From Phycisphaerae bacterium (GTDB taxonomy: Bacteria > Planctomycetota > Phycisphaerae > JAJVII01), in the NCBI GenBank assembly GCA_022072085.1, contig JAJVII010000006.1, positions 1-64,000 of the forward strand: a stretch of 64,000 bases of DNA, read 5' to 3'. Position 1 is the first letter of the stretch. Every line of letters starts with the position of its first letter. The notes beneath the pieces were generated by a model that saw only the letters and a program-made list of their open reading frames with translations, did not search any database and was not told the origin of the DNA. Of the stretch, positions 26,734 through 37,050 are shown piece by piece. Position numbers and translations under genes: made by a program.

Positions 26734-27979
26734 ATGCGAGCCCGCAGGTTCACCATTATCGCGGGGGTCGGCGGCGTCATCCTGGCAGCCGGGATGCTGC
26801 TGGTGGCGCTGCGCTACACGCGGGATGGGGGCGACGAGACGCCGCATCCGCCCGGGCCGCCGCGCGTGCTCCGGCCGTTGACACGCGACGCCGACTGGCC
26901 GGCGTTTCATCGCGGCGGGCGGCTGCTGGGCCAGGGCGACGTCATCGGCCCGCCGCCTATGGAGCTGCGATGGAGCTTCAAGAGCGACGGCGGCGGCTTC
27001 ATGCAGTGCTCGGCCGCCGTCGTCGGCCGAACGGCCTATGTCGGCGACGATGCCGGCGTGCTGTGGGCGATCGACCTGAACGACGGCACGGTCCGCTGGC
27101 GATACAAGGCCGAGACGACGCTTCAGTGCACGCCGCTGGTGGCCGGCGGGCGGGTCTTCTTCGGCGACACGCACGGCCTGTTCTATGCCCTATCGGCGGA
27201 CACCGGCGAGAGACTATGGACGGCCGACTGCGAGAAGGAGATCGTCTCGTCGCCCAACCTCGTCGGCGGGAACGTCGTCTTCTGCAACAGTGGCGGGTGG
27301 GGGTTCTGCTACACGCCGGAGGGGACGCGGGTCTGGGCGACGGAACTGGCCAACCGCGTCAACGGAACGGCCGCCGTCGAGGGCGAACTGCTCTGGATCG
27401 GCGCGTGCGACGGAACATTGCGCGTCGTGGACTCGTCGGACGGCGGTGAGTGGATGCAGATCGACACGGGGGAGTACCTGGCGGCGGCCCCGGCCGTCAC
27501 GCCCGACGGGGTCATCCTCGGCGGCTTCGACGGCAAGGTGTTCTGCTACGACCCTGACACGACGCGGCTGAAATGGACGTATGACGGCATCGGCAGGGAG
27601 AGACTGGTCTACGCGTCGGCGGCGTGGGCCGAGGGTGTCGCGGTCGTCGGGGCGCAGGACCATTGCGTCCACGGCATCAGCGGGCGAACGGGCGAGCGAC
27701 TGTGGCGGTTCGCGACTGGCGGGGATGTAGACGGCTCGCCGGCAATCGCCAGCGGCCGCGTCTACGTGGGCAGCAGGGACGGCCGGTTCTACGTGCTGGA
27801 CCTGCACAGCGGCGGCGAACTCTGGAGCTACCGGGCCGAGGCGGCGATTTCGTTCAGTCCGGTCGTGACGGCCGGCCTGGTGATCGTCGGCGACGAGGAC
27901 GGCCGCCTCTACTGTTTTGAGTCGGAGTCGCCCGCGACGACGCAGCCCGACGTCGCGACACGACCGGCGGACCGGCCGG

Positions 27980-27993
<14 letters not shown>
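26734..27993 (+). CDS. Membrane-anchored PQQ-type beta-propeller protein
   Basis: A 419-residue protein with an N-terminal hydrophobic anchor (FTIIAGVGGVILAAGMLLVALRY) and a seven-to-eight-bladed PQQ/quinoprotein-like propeller. Repeats include VLWAIDLNDGTVRWRYKAETTLQCTPLVAGGRVFFGD, FYALSADTGERLWTAD and FYVLDLHSGGELWSYRAEAAISFSPVV. No PQQ ligands or catalytic aspartate can be identified, so it is more likely a structural or binding propeller (BamB-like) than a dehydrogenase. The ATG at 26734 is preferred over TTG 26722 because the latter lies inside the -10 box. Its 3' end overlaps the convergent cstA gene by 14 bases. Confidence 0.8.
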
Positions 27994-29947
<1,954 letters not shown>

Positions 29948-29997
29948 CTCGTTGATCCTTGGGACTTGGGGACATGGAAAGGCCCAAACCGCGGGCA

Positions 29998-30026
29998 ATT
30001 ATAGGCCGGGCGGCGGGCAGGTTAAA
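29998..30026 (-). promoter_or_regulatory. Strong sigma-70-like promoter for cstA
   Basis: On the minus strand TTTAAC (30021-30026) and TATAAT (29998-30003) are spaced by 17 bp, giving a leader of about 40 bases. No CRP-type site is obvious upstream. Confidence 0.65.
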
Positions 30027-30046
30027 GCCCGTTTGCCTCCAGCCCA

Positions 30047-30075
30047 TTGCCCGCCCGCGGCGGCGCGGGTAGAGT
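30047..30075 (+). promoter_or_regulatory. Promoter of the UPF0145-PrsW operon
   Basis: TTGCCC (30047-30052) and TAGAGT (30070-30075) are spaced by 17 bp. Transcription would start near 30082, about 43 bases before the ATG at 30125. The box is only 20 bp from the divergent cstA -35 element. Confidence 0.5.
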
Positions 30076-30124
30076 CTGTGCATCCGGCGACGCGGGTCGT
30101 CGCCCCTATCCGAGGCCCAACCGC

Positions 30125-30514
30125 ATGATCGTCGTCAACACCGAATGGATTCCGGGATATCGCATCGTCCGCACGCTGGGCCTGGTGATGGGCAACACCG
30201 TCCGGGCCAAGCACCTCGGCCGCGACATCGCCGCGGGGTTCAAGAACCTCGTCGGCGGCGAGTTGAAGGGCTACACCGAACTGCTCACCGAGAGCCGCCG
30301 CCAGGCGATCGAACGCATGATGGCCCAGGCCCAGCAACTGGGCGCCAACGCCGTGGTCAACGTGCGGTTCTCCACCAGCGCCGTCACGCAGGGGGCAGCC
30401 GAACTCTACGCCTACGGCACGGCCGTCGTCGCGCAGGCCGACACCCGCGAGGCCGTGCCTGTGGAGGATCCGTCATCGGCCGTTCCGCCCGGCGGCGGGG
30501 AGGGCCAGGCGTGA
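30125..30514 (+). CDS. UPF0145/YbjQ-family protein, soluble copy
   Basis: A 129-residue cytoplasmic protein of the YbjQ/UPF0145 (DUF74) family, sometimes called heavy-metal-binding on structural grounds but without proven function. The family pattern is complete: GYRIVRTLGLVMGNTVRAKHLGRDIAAGFKNLVGGELKGYTELLTESRRQAIERMMAQAQQLGANAVVNVRF. YbjQ proteins form symmetric pentamers (family knowledge). The ATG at 30125 begins at the fold, followed by a short Asp/Glu/Pro-rich tail of ~30 residues. Its stop overlaps the GTG of the next gene (GTGA), so the two paralogues are translated in step. Confidence 0.88.
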   Translation: MIVVNTEWIPGYRIVRTLGLVMGNTVRAKHLGRDIAAGFKNLVGGELKGYTELLTESRRQAIERMMAQAQQLGANAVVNVRFSTSAVTQGAAELYAYGTAVVAQADTREAVPVEDPSSAVPPGGGEGQA

Positions 30515-30999
30515 CGCTCGACCTGGCCATGTCGCTGATCGCCTCCGTCGGCGTGCCGGCGGCGCTGCTGCTGCTGGGCTGGTTGGCCGGGCGATGGACC
30601 GAGGGCTCGCACCTGCGGCGGCTGGCGGCGGCGGAGGCGGAGCTGGCGGGCCTGTTCCTAAGCGATGTCAAGTCGTTCCCGCCGTCGCCCGAGGCGACGG
30701 GCGGGGCCACGCTGGTCATCGCCGAAGTCGTGATGGGCGTGGACTACCTCAAGCATTTCACCGCCCGCATCCGCAAGATCTTCGGCGGCGAGGTTCGCAG
30801 CTACTCGTCGATGATGGCCCGCGCCCGGCGCGAGGCCGTGGTCCGCCTGCTCGCCCAGGTCCACGCCCAGGGCTACGATGCCGTCTGCAACGTGCGGCTG
30901 GAGATGGCCGACATCGGCGGCTCGGTCGGCCCGCGATCCATGCCGCTGGCCGCCATCCTCGCCAGCGGGACCGCCTACCGGCGACGGCCCCAGCCATGA
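30511..30999 (+). CDS. UPF0145/YbjQ-family protein with N-terminal membrane anchor
   Basis: A 162-residue paralogue of the preceding gene. Residues ~7-27 (MSLIASVGVPAALLLLGWLAG) form a membrane anchor, so this copy should sit at the inner membrane. The YbjQ domain follows from about residue 60 (FGGEVRSYSSMMARARREAVVRLLAQVHAQGYDAVCNVRLE) and is more divergent than the first copy. The GTG start at 30511 and the end at 30999 overlap the neighbouring genes by four bases on both sides. This coupling and the soluble/anchored pairing suggest a mixed complex that brings the YbjQ ring to the membrane next to the PrsW-type protease (inference). Confidence 0.82.
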   Translation: MTLDLAMSLIASVGVPAALLLLGWLAGRWTEGSHLRRLAAAEAELAGLFLSDVKSFPPSPEATGGATLVIAEVVMGVDYLKHFTARIRKIFGGEVRSYSSMMARARREAVVRLLAQVHAQGYDAVCNVRLEMADIGGSVGPRSMPLAAILASGTAYRRRPQP

Positions 31000-31772
31000 C
31001 CGGACCCCAACATGACCCCTCGGTGAACAACGAGCCGCACTTCCGGGCCGGCCCGCTTCTGCCGGACCCCAGCGAATCGCAAGCGGCACACGATCTTAAC
31101 CAGGTGGTCGGGCGCCCGCCGCGGTTGGGCGACCCGGACCAGAGCGCGTGGGATGAGCCAACGCTTTCGCGTGAGCTGGTCGGCGATCAGCCGGCGGACG
31201 CGCAGACCTGGGCCGGCCGGCTGGAGGGGCAGCGGGCGCGGACCTCTGCGCTGCGGACTTGGGCGGCGACGCTGCTGATGGCGCTGGCAGCCGGTCCGTG
31301 GGCGATCGCCGGGGCGCTGTGGGCCTCCGCGGGGCAGGGAGTGGGCGGGTTGCTGCTGCTGGCTGTACTGGGTCCGATGATCGAGGAGACGATGAAGGTT
31401 GCGGCGGCCCTCTACGTCGTGGAGCGGCGGCCGTGGCTGTTCCGCTCGCCGCTCCAACTCGCGCTGTGCGCCCTGGCGGGCGGGCTGATCTTCGCGGCCA
31501 TCGAGAACCTGCTCTACCTGCACGTCTACGTGCCCGACCCGTCGGCGGCGCTGGTCCGCTGGCGTTGGACGGTCTGCGTGGCGCTGCACACGACCTGCTC
31601 GTTCGTCACGGGCCTGGGGCTGATCCGCATCTGGTCGGACGTGTGGCGCCGGCACGACCGCCCGCGGACCGAACTGATGCTGCCGATGTGGATCGCGGCG
31701 GTGGCGCTGCATGGCCTCTACAACGCCGCCGTGACGCTGGTCCCCGCGCTTCAGCAGATGTTCAGCCGTTGA
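30996..31772 (+). CDS. PrsW-type intramembrane glutamic protease
   Basis: A 258-residue membrane protein with the motifs of the PrsW family in order: EETMK (Glu130, Glu131, Lys134), AAIENLLY (Glu170, Asn171), LHTTCSF (His198) and ALHGLYNA (His239, Asn243). B. subtilis PrsW cleaves the anti-sigma factor RsiW to release a sigma factor. The ~85-residue N terminus is soluble and hydrophilic, followed by about six membrane segments. No anti-sigma gene is adjacent, so the substrate is unknown; the membrane-anchored UPF0145 protein just upstream is a candidate substrate or regulator. The ATG overlaps the previous stop (ATGA). Confidence 0.85.
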   Translation: MTGPQHDPSVNNEPHFRAGPLLPDPSESQAAHDLNQVVGRPPRLGDPDQSAWDEPTLSRELVGDQPADAQTWAGRLEGQRARTSALRTWAATLLMALAAGPWAIAGALWASAGQGVGGLLLLAVLGPMIEETMKVAAALYVVERRPWLFRSPLQLALCALAGGLIFAAIENLLYLHVYVPDPSAALVRWRWTVCVALHTTCSFVTGLGLIRIWSDVWRRHDRPRTELMLPMWIAAVALHGLYNAAVTLVPALQQMFSR

Positions 31773-31779
31773 TCCGGGG

Positions 31780-32964
31780 CTAGTCGACGATCTGCGTCCG
31801 CTCGCCGTCGGTGCGGATGGACATGCAGGGCGGCGCGGGCAGGTCGCCGGGCGGCGGGCCCTGGAGCTTGCTCAGGTCGTAGTCGCGGGCCATCTCGTAG
31901 AAGGCGACGACGTTCTGGACGGGGCAGTCGAACCCGACCACGTTGGACGCGCGGAAGACGTAGCCCCCGTCGTAGGCGCAGTAGCGCATCAGGAAATCCA
32001 CTTCGCGTTTCACGTCGGCCAGTGTGCCCAGAGGTAGTGTCCTTTGAATGCTCCCGCCGCCGTCGAGGGTGACGCGGCTGCCGAACTGGCGCTTGAGCAG
32101 GGCCGGGTTCACGCACTCCGGCTGAAGCGGGTTGATGATGTCGAAGCCGACCTCGATGAGGTCCGGGATGATCGGCGTGATGTCGCCGTCGCTATGGAAG
32201 AAGAAGCGGACATCGGGGTTCACCTTGCGGGTCTCGTCGATCATTCGCTTCCAGACTTGCTTGTCCAGCCGCCGCCACTGCGCCGGCGGAACGATCATGC
32301 GGTCCTGCATGGCCACGTCGCCCCAGAAAGCGACAAGGTCCGCACCGGCCGCAGCGAGCCGCCGCAGGATCGGCAGGTTGTAGGCCAGTATCCGCTCGTA
32401 GATCGCCTCGACCCACTCGGGGTTGGCGACGTAGTCGCACAGGAAATTCTCGAAGCCCCGCATGTGCCAAGCCTGCTTGAACGGGTGCACGCAGCCGCCG
32501 CCCTCGACCATGTAGCCGGCCGCCTTGTGGGCCGCGACCTTGTCGGCCAGTTGCGGGTCGTCGACGATCACCGACTCGTCGGGCCAGTCGAACGCGTCCA
32601 GGTCGTCTGTGGCGGCGAAGGGGCCGGTGACCCATTCGAGATACTTGCCCGTGCTGCCGATCCGCTCGACGTAGCCCCAGCGGTTCTGGAATGTCCGCTC
32701 GTCCAGCAGCACCGTTCGGCCGACATGGCCGAAGGGCCCGCTCAACTCGCCATTGATCCGCTTCTCGTATTCGGGCCAGCGGGTCTTGACGCCGGCCCCG
32801 CGGAAAAGGTCGGCTTCGAGGATCTGCTCGACCTCGCGGGCCGTCTCGACGCGGTAGTGCTTGCGAACGGCGTCCATGACCTCGTCGCGCCAGCCGAGTT
32901 GGATCGGGACGATGTCGGGGGTGCGATGGTCCAGGGCAGCCAGCAGGCGTTCACGCGGGGTCAT
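31780..32964 (-). CDS. Uroporphyrinogen decarboxylase-like protein (URO-D superfamily)
   Basis: A 394-residue TIM-barrel protein of the URO-D superfamily. It starts MTPRERLLAALDHRTPDIVPIQLGWRDEVMDAVRKHY, the usual opening of these proteins. A conserved core follows (FFFHSDGDITPIIPDLIEVGFDIINPLQPECVNPALLKRQFGSRVTLDGGGSIQRTLPLGT). Unlike heme-pathway HemE it lacks the N-terminal FMRQAGRY-type motif. It therefore more likely belongs with the corrinoid-linked methyltransferase or unknown branches that are abundant in PVC genomes. ATG 32964 has GGGAG at correct distance. It lies 45 bases downstream of the fused oxoprolinase-like gene on the same strand, so it is probably co-transcribed. The methyl donor or substrate is unknown. 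Confidence 0.8.
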   Translation of the reverse strand: MTPRERLLAALDHRTPDIVPIQLGWRDEVMDAVRKHYRVETAREVEQILEADLFRGAGVKTRWPEYEKRINGELSGPFGHVGRTVLLDERTFQNRWGYVERIGSTGKYLEWVTGPFAATDDLDAFDWPDESVIVDDPQLADKVAAHKAAGYMVEGGGCVHPFKQAWHMRGFENFLCDYVANPEWVEAIYERILAYNLPILRRLAAAGADLVAFWGDVAMQDRMIVPPAQWRRLDKQVWKRMIDETRKVNPDVRFFFHSDGDITPIIPDLIEVGFDIINPLQPECVNPALLKRQFGSRVTLDGGGSIQRTLPLGTLADVKREVDFLMRYCAYDGGYVFRASNVVGFDCPVQNVVAFYEMARDYDLSKLQGPPPGDLPAPPCMSIRTDGERTQIVD

Positions 32965-33009
32965 GTGCAACTCCCAGGCAGTGGCGGTGTCGGGTCCGTG
33001 GGCAACAGC

Positions 33010-36000
33010 TTAACGAATTTCCGCTGGCATGCCATACCCGCCGCCACCGGGCGTTTCCAGGATCAGCCGGTCGCCGGGGCCGACGTCGCAGCCGTCGACC
33101 GGGCCCAGCATTTGCTCGCGGCCATCGGCCCGCACGATGCGGTTGACGCCGGTTGCCCCAGGTTGTCCGCCGGCCAGTCCGTAGGGCCGCTGCACGCGGT
33201 GCTGGGTCAGGAGCGAGAGGCTCAGCGGCGCGAGGAATGTGTATTCGCGGACCACCCCGTCGCCGCCACGATGTCGGCCGGCTCCGCCGCTGCCGAGCCG
33301 GATCGCGAACCGCTCCAGCCGCACCGGGTAGCGGTGCTCGATGACCTCTGGATCGGTAATGCGGGTGTTGGTCATGTGGCTGTGGACGGCCGACGCCCCG
33401 TCGAAATCCGGTCCAGCGCCGCAGCCGCCGCAGACGGTCTCGTAGTATCCGAACCCCGGCCCGCCAAACAGCACGTTGTTCATCGTCCCCTGACTGCACG
33501 CCGCGACGCCGAAGGCCTTAAGCAGCGTGTCGACGATCCGCTGACTGGTCTCGACGTTGCCGCCGACGACGGCCGGGCAGGCCCCCGGGTCGTCGGGGAA
33601 ATCGGGATTCAGCAGCCCCGGCGGGACGCGGACCTCAACCGCCTGCATGATGCCTTCGTTCAGCGGCAGAGGCTGGCGCACGAGCAGTCGCAGGACGTAG
33701 ATGACCGCGCTGCGGACGATGGCCGGCGTGGCATTCAGGTTGCCCGGGTGCACGCCGCCGCTGCCGGCAAAGTCGATGACCGCCGGCTCATCCCCCGCCA
33801 GTTCGATTGTTACGCGGATCGGCGTGCCGTCGTCGAGGTGTTCGACGGCCTCGCGTCGGCCCGTGGGCAGGGCAGCCAGGGCGGCCCGCGTGTGCCGCGC
33901 AGCCAGCGACTTGAGGGCGACCATGTAGTGTGCGACAGTGTCGGTTCCGTGCTCAGCGACCATGGCCGACAGGGCGGCAGCGCCGCGATGGTTGGCAGCC
34001 ACCGCCGCCGCGAGGTCTGCCAGGTTGTCCTCTACCGCCCGCGTCGGACATGGGCCGGTCGTCAACAGTTCCCGCATCGCCTCCCACCGCTCCTGTCCAG
34101 CGCGGACGAGAAGCGTGGGAGGAACGACCACGCCTTCCTCAGCCAGCGACCGGGCCGCCGGGGGCATGGAACCCGGACGCGAGCCGCCGATCTCGGCGTG
34201 GTGCGCCCGGCTGGCGACGTAGCCGACGAGGCGGCCGCCGACGTGAACCGGCGTTACGACCGTCATGTCGGGCAGGTGCGAGCCGCCGCAGGCCGGGTGA
34301 TTGGTGACCGCGACGTCGCCCGGCTTCAGGTCCAGCCGCCGCGCCAGATCGCGCACGCACAGGCCGATCGCCCCGAGGTGCACGGGGATGTGCGGTGCGT
34401 TGACGACCAACTCGCCGCCGGCGTCCAGCAGGGCGCAGGAGAAGTCCAGCCGCTCCTTGACGTTCACCGAGAGGGCGGTCCGCTGAAGCATCGCGCCCAT
34501 TTGCTCGGCGATGGCCCGGAAGCGGTTGGTGAACAACTCGAGCATCACGGCCTCGGGCCGATCGGCGGCCGCGGCGGTGGCCGCGGCAGCCTGCCTCATC
34601 CGCCGCAGGACAATCGCTCCGGCGCCGTCGACGTGGGCCGCCCAACCCGGTGGGATGACGGTGGCGCTATGGGCCTCGAAGACGAGGGCTGGTCCGTTGA
34701 TGCGGGCGCCGTGGCGAAGTTGGTCGCGCTCGAACGTCGCGGCCTCCACCCAGTCGCCGTCGAAACAGGCAGACTGGCAGCCGGCCGGCGACGGCGTGTG
34801 TTCAGCCGCCGTGACGGCTGGCTGGACCGCGTCGCAAACCTGGCCGGAGGCGATGACGCGGAGCGACTCGACTTCGATTGCGCGGGCGGCAGGCCGGTGG
34901 CCGTAGACCTCGCGGTAGCGGGCGTCGAATGCGTCGGCCAGGGCGGGACCGGCGGGGTCGCAGTCGATGGCCAGCGAGAAGTCCTGGCCGACGAAGCGCA
35001 GGTTGGCGATCCGGCGGCGGATCGCGACCTCGTCGGCTGGGACGCCCTCATCACGCAGGGCCGCGACGGCCTGGGTCGCCAGTTCGGCGAACGCAGCGTC
35101 GATTTCTCCGGTCACGTCGTCCAGCCGGGCGAGGACCTGGCGTTCGGCGAACCGCTCGATTGGCGCATGGCCGATGCCCATCGCGCTGAGCAGCCCGGCG
35201 TCGGGAGGCACGACGATGGTGGCGATGCCCAGGCGGTCGGCCACCGGGCAGGCGTGCTGCGCGCCGGCGCCGCCAAAGGCGACCAGGGCGTAGTCGTTGG
35301 GGTCGTAGCCGCGAGCGACGGAAATTCGGCTGATCGCGTCGGCCATGCGTTCGTTGGCGATGTCGAGTAAGCCGGCCAGCAGGGCGTCGGGGTCGGGCGA
35401 TTCGCCCGTGGCGGCTTGCAGGGCGTCGCGGAGTTCGTCCAACCGGGCGCGGGCGGCAGCCGGGTCGATGGGAATCTCAAAACGCGAGCCGTCCAGTCGG
35501 CCGAGCAGCAGGTTGGCGTCGGTAATCGTGAGCGGCCCGCCGGCGCCGTAACAGGCCGGCCCGGGCCGGGCGCCGGCCGACTCGGGTCCGACCCGAAGGC
35601 GTTGGCCGTCGAAGCGGCAGATCGATCCTCCGCCGGCGGCGACGCTCTCGATCGCGAGCGCCGGGGCAACCAAGCGGGCGTCGCCGACGCTGTGCTCGAA
35701 GACGTATTCGTAATCGCCGTCGATGCGGGCGACGTCGGTGCTGGTGCCGCCCATGTCAAACGCGATGACCCGCTGAAACCCTGAACGCCGCCCGCTGACG
35801 GCCGCCCCGGCGACGCCGCCGGCCGGTCCCGAGAGCAAACTATCCTTGGCGTGATAGTTCGCGGCCCGGACCAGCCCGCCGGCGCTGGTCATAACGTGCA
35901 GCGTCGAAAAGTGAACCTGGTCAACTCTTTCCTTGGCGATGGCCGCGGCGACGGCGTGCAGGTAGTCGTCGATCACCGGCGAAAGAAAGGCGTCGACGAC

Positions 36001-36846
36001 GGCCGTTTGGGTCCGCGGCAACAGCTTGATGAAGGGGGCCAGGTCGGCTGAGCAGGAGACGTGCTCGAAGCCGCGGGCGAGCAGGAACTGGGCGACCCGC
36101 CGCTCGTGCGCGTCGTTGCGGTAGCTGTGCATCAGGGCGACGGCGGCGGATCGGACGCCGCGCGCCAACAGGGCGTCGGCCGGCCCGGCCAGCACATCCA
36201 GGTCGAGCGGGCGGAGGACCGAGCCGTCGTTGGCCAGGCGTTCGTCGACCTCGATTACGGCGGCGTGCAGCGGCGGCGACTTGACGACGTTGAGCGCGAA
36301 CAGATCCGGCCGGGCCTGCGTGCCGATCGCCGGCAGGTCTGCGAAGCCGCGCGTGATCAGCAGCGCGGTCGGCGCCCCGCGGCGCTGGAGCAGGGCGTTG
36401 GTGCCGCGCGTCGTGCCCAGCCGCATGGCCAACGGTGGCAACGGACGCTCGGCGGCGGCGCCGGTGGCCAGCCGGGCGGCCATGATGGGGGCCTCCTCCG
36501 GGCTGACGACCTCGAAGGCCTGTCCGGGGCGGGCGTTGGCCTCCAGCGGCTCAGCCAGCGTGATGATCGACGCGAACGGGTCGAAGCCCACGACCTCCGC
36601 ATCATCGTGGGGCACGCCCAGGAGGCGAAAGGCGAAACCGCGGATGAAGTCATCGGGGGCCGACCACTTCTGCTCCACGCGCAGGCGCGTGGGACTCAGC
36701 CGCATGGCGACCGTGCCGCGCAGGGAGGAACTGGAGAGCACCTTCGCGCGGCGGAGGTTGCCGTTGGGATCGCGGGTCAGGCAGTCGGTGAACGTGCCGC
36801 CTGTGTCGATCCAAACCTGCCAGGTTGATGCGGGCATTTCACTCAC
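33010..36846 (-). CDS. Fused hydantoinase/oxoprolinase (HyuA-HyuB)
   Basis: A 1278-residue cytoplasmic enzyme joining the two halves that are separate hyuA and hyuB genes in many bacteria. The HyuA half (about 1-750) has the ATP-binding motif [12 protein letters not shown] at residues ~12-23, [14 protein letters not shown], and [12 protein letters not shown]. The HyuB half (from ~768) has [42 protein letters not shown] and [15 protein letters not shown]. The full length matches eukaryotic-type 5-oxoprolinases, which open 5-oxoproline to glutamate with ATP. Related enzymes use hydantoins or acetone, so the substrate is uncertain. The GTG at 36846 has GGAG eight bases upstream. It is the upstream partner of the URO-D-like gene. 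Confidence 0.9.
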   Translation of the reverse strand: MSEMPASTWQVWIDTGGTFTDCLTRDPNGNLRRAKVLSSSSLRGTVAMRLSPTRLRVEQKWSAPDDFIRGFAFRLLGVPHDDAEVVGFDPFASIITLAEPLEANARPGQAFEVVSPEEAPIMAARLATGAAAERPLPPLAMRLGTTRGTNALLQRRGAPTALLITRGFADLPAIGTQARPDLFALNVVKSPPLHAAVIEVDERLANDGSVLRPLDLDVLAGPADALLARGVRSAAVALMHSYRNDAHERRVAQFLLARGFEHVSCSADLAPFIKLLPRTQTAVVDAFLSPVIDDYLHAVAAAIAKERVDQVHFSTLHVMTSAGGLVRAANYHAKDSLLSGPAGGVAGAAVSGRRSGFQRVIAFDMGGTSTDVARIDGDYEYVFEHSVGDARLVAPALAIESVAAGGGSICRFDGQRLRVGPESAGARPGPACYGAGGPLTITDANLLLGRLDGSRFEIPIDPAAARARLDELRDALQAATGESPDPDALLAGLLDIANERMADAISRISVARGYDPNDYALVAFGGAGAQHACPVADRLGIATIVVPPDAGLLSAMGIGHAPIERFAERQVLARLDDVTGEIDAAFAELATQAVAALRDEGVPADEVAIRRRIANLRFVGQDFSLAIDCDPAGPALADAFDARYREVYGHRPAARAIEVESLRVIASGQVCDAVQPAVTAAEHTPSPAGCQSACFDGDWVEAATFERDQLRHGARINGPALVFEAHSATVIPPGWAAHVDGAGAIVLRRMRQAAAATAAAADRPEAVMLELFTNRFRAIAEQMGAMLQRTALSVNVKERLDFSCALLDAGGELVVNAPHIPVHLGAIGLCVRDLARRLDLKPGDVAVTNHPACGGSHLPDMTVVTPVHVGGRLVGYVASRAHHAEIGGSRPGSMPPAARSLAEEGVVVPPTLLVRAGQERWEAMRELLTTGPCPTRAVEDNLADLAAAVAANHRGAAALSAMVAEHGTDTVAHYMVALKSLAARHTRAALAALPTGRREAVEHLDDGTPIRVTIELAGDEPAVIDFAGSGGVHPGNLNATPAIVRSAVIYVLRLLVRQPLPLNEGIMQAVEVRVPPGLLNPDFPDDPGACPAVVGGNVETSQRIVDTLLKAFGVAACSQGTMNNVLFGGPGFGYYETVCGGCGAGPDFDGASAVHSHMTNTRITDPEVIEHRYPVRLERFAIRLGSGGAGRHRGGDGVVREYTFLAPLSLSLLTQHRVQRPYGLAGGQPGATGVNRIVRADGREQMLGPVDGCDVGPGDRLILETPGGGGYGMPAEIR

Positions 36847-36975
36847 TGCGGGCTCTCCGTGCGACGAGGCAAGGGTACGTCCACAGGCGGGAAAAACAAG
36901 GGCGATGCGGACCGGACGTGCAGAAGTGGCCCGATCGCGGACCGCGAAGGCGGCGCAACACGTACAGCCGAGTAT

Positions 36976-36995
36976 CCCTGAGCTTCCGCTCAGGG
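36976..36995. repeat. Perfect 8-bp hairpin between PcRGLX-like and oxoprolinase genes
   Basis: CCCTGAGC-TTCC-GCTCAGGG forms a perfect stem with a four-base loop in the 204-bp gap 36847-37050. There is no T-run on either strand, so it is more likely an RNA stability element or small palindromic repeat than a terminator. Confidence 0.45.
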
Positions 36996-37050
36996 CTCGA
37001 CGGAGGGGGCGGAGTTCAACGACGCGGCGGTTGCGGACGGTAAGGAGAAG

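Noticed and set aside
31780-32964. Annotation as heme-pathway uroporphyrinogen decarboxylase HemE
   Set aside because: The N-terminal substrate-binding motif of HemE is missing, two divergent copies occur, and no heme genes are nearby. The superfamily name is kept without the pathway role.
32044-35370. 1108-residue open frame on the plus strand
   Set aside because: It lies opposite the oxoprolinase and URO-D-like genes, which have clear family motifs. Its translation is repetitive in Val, Asp, Arg and Ala with no motif, a usual shadow in GC-rich DNA.
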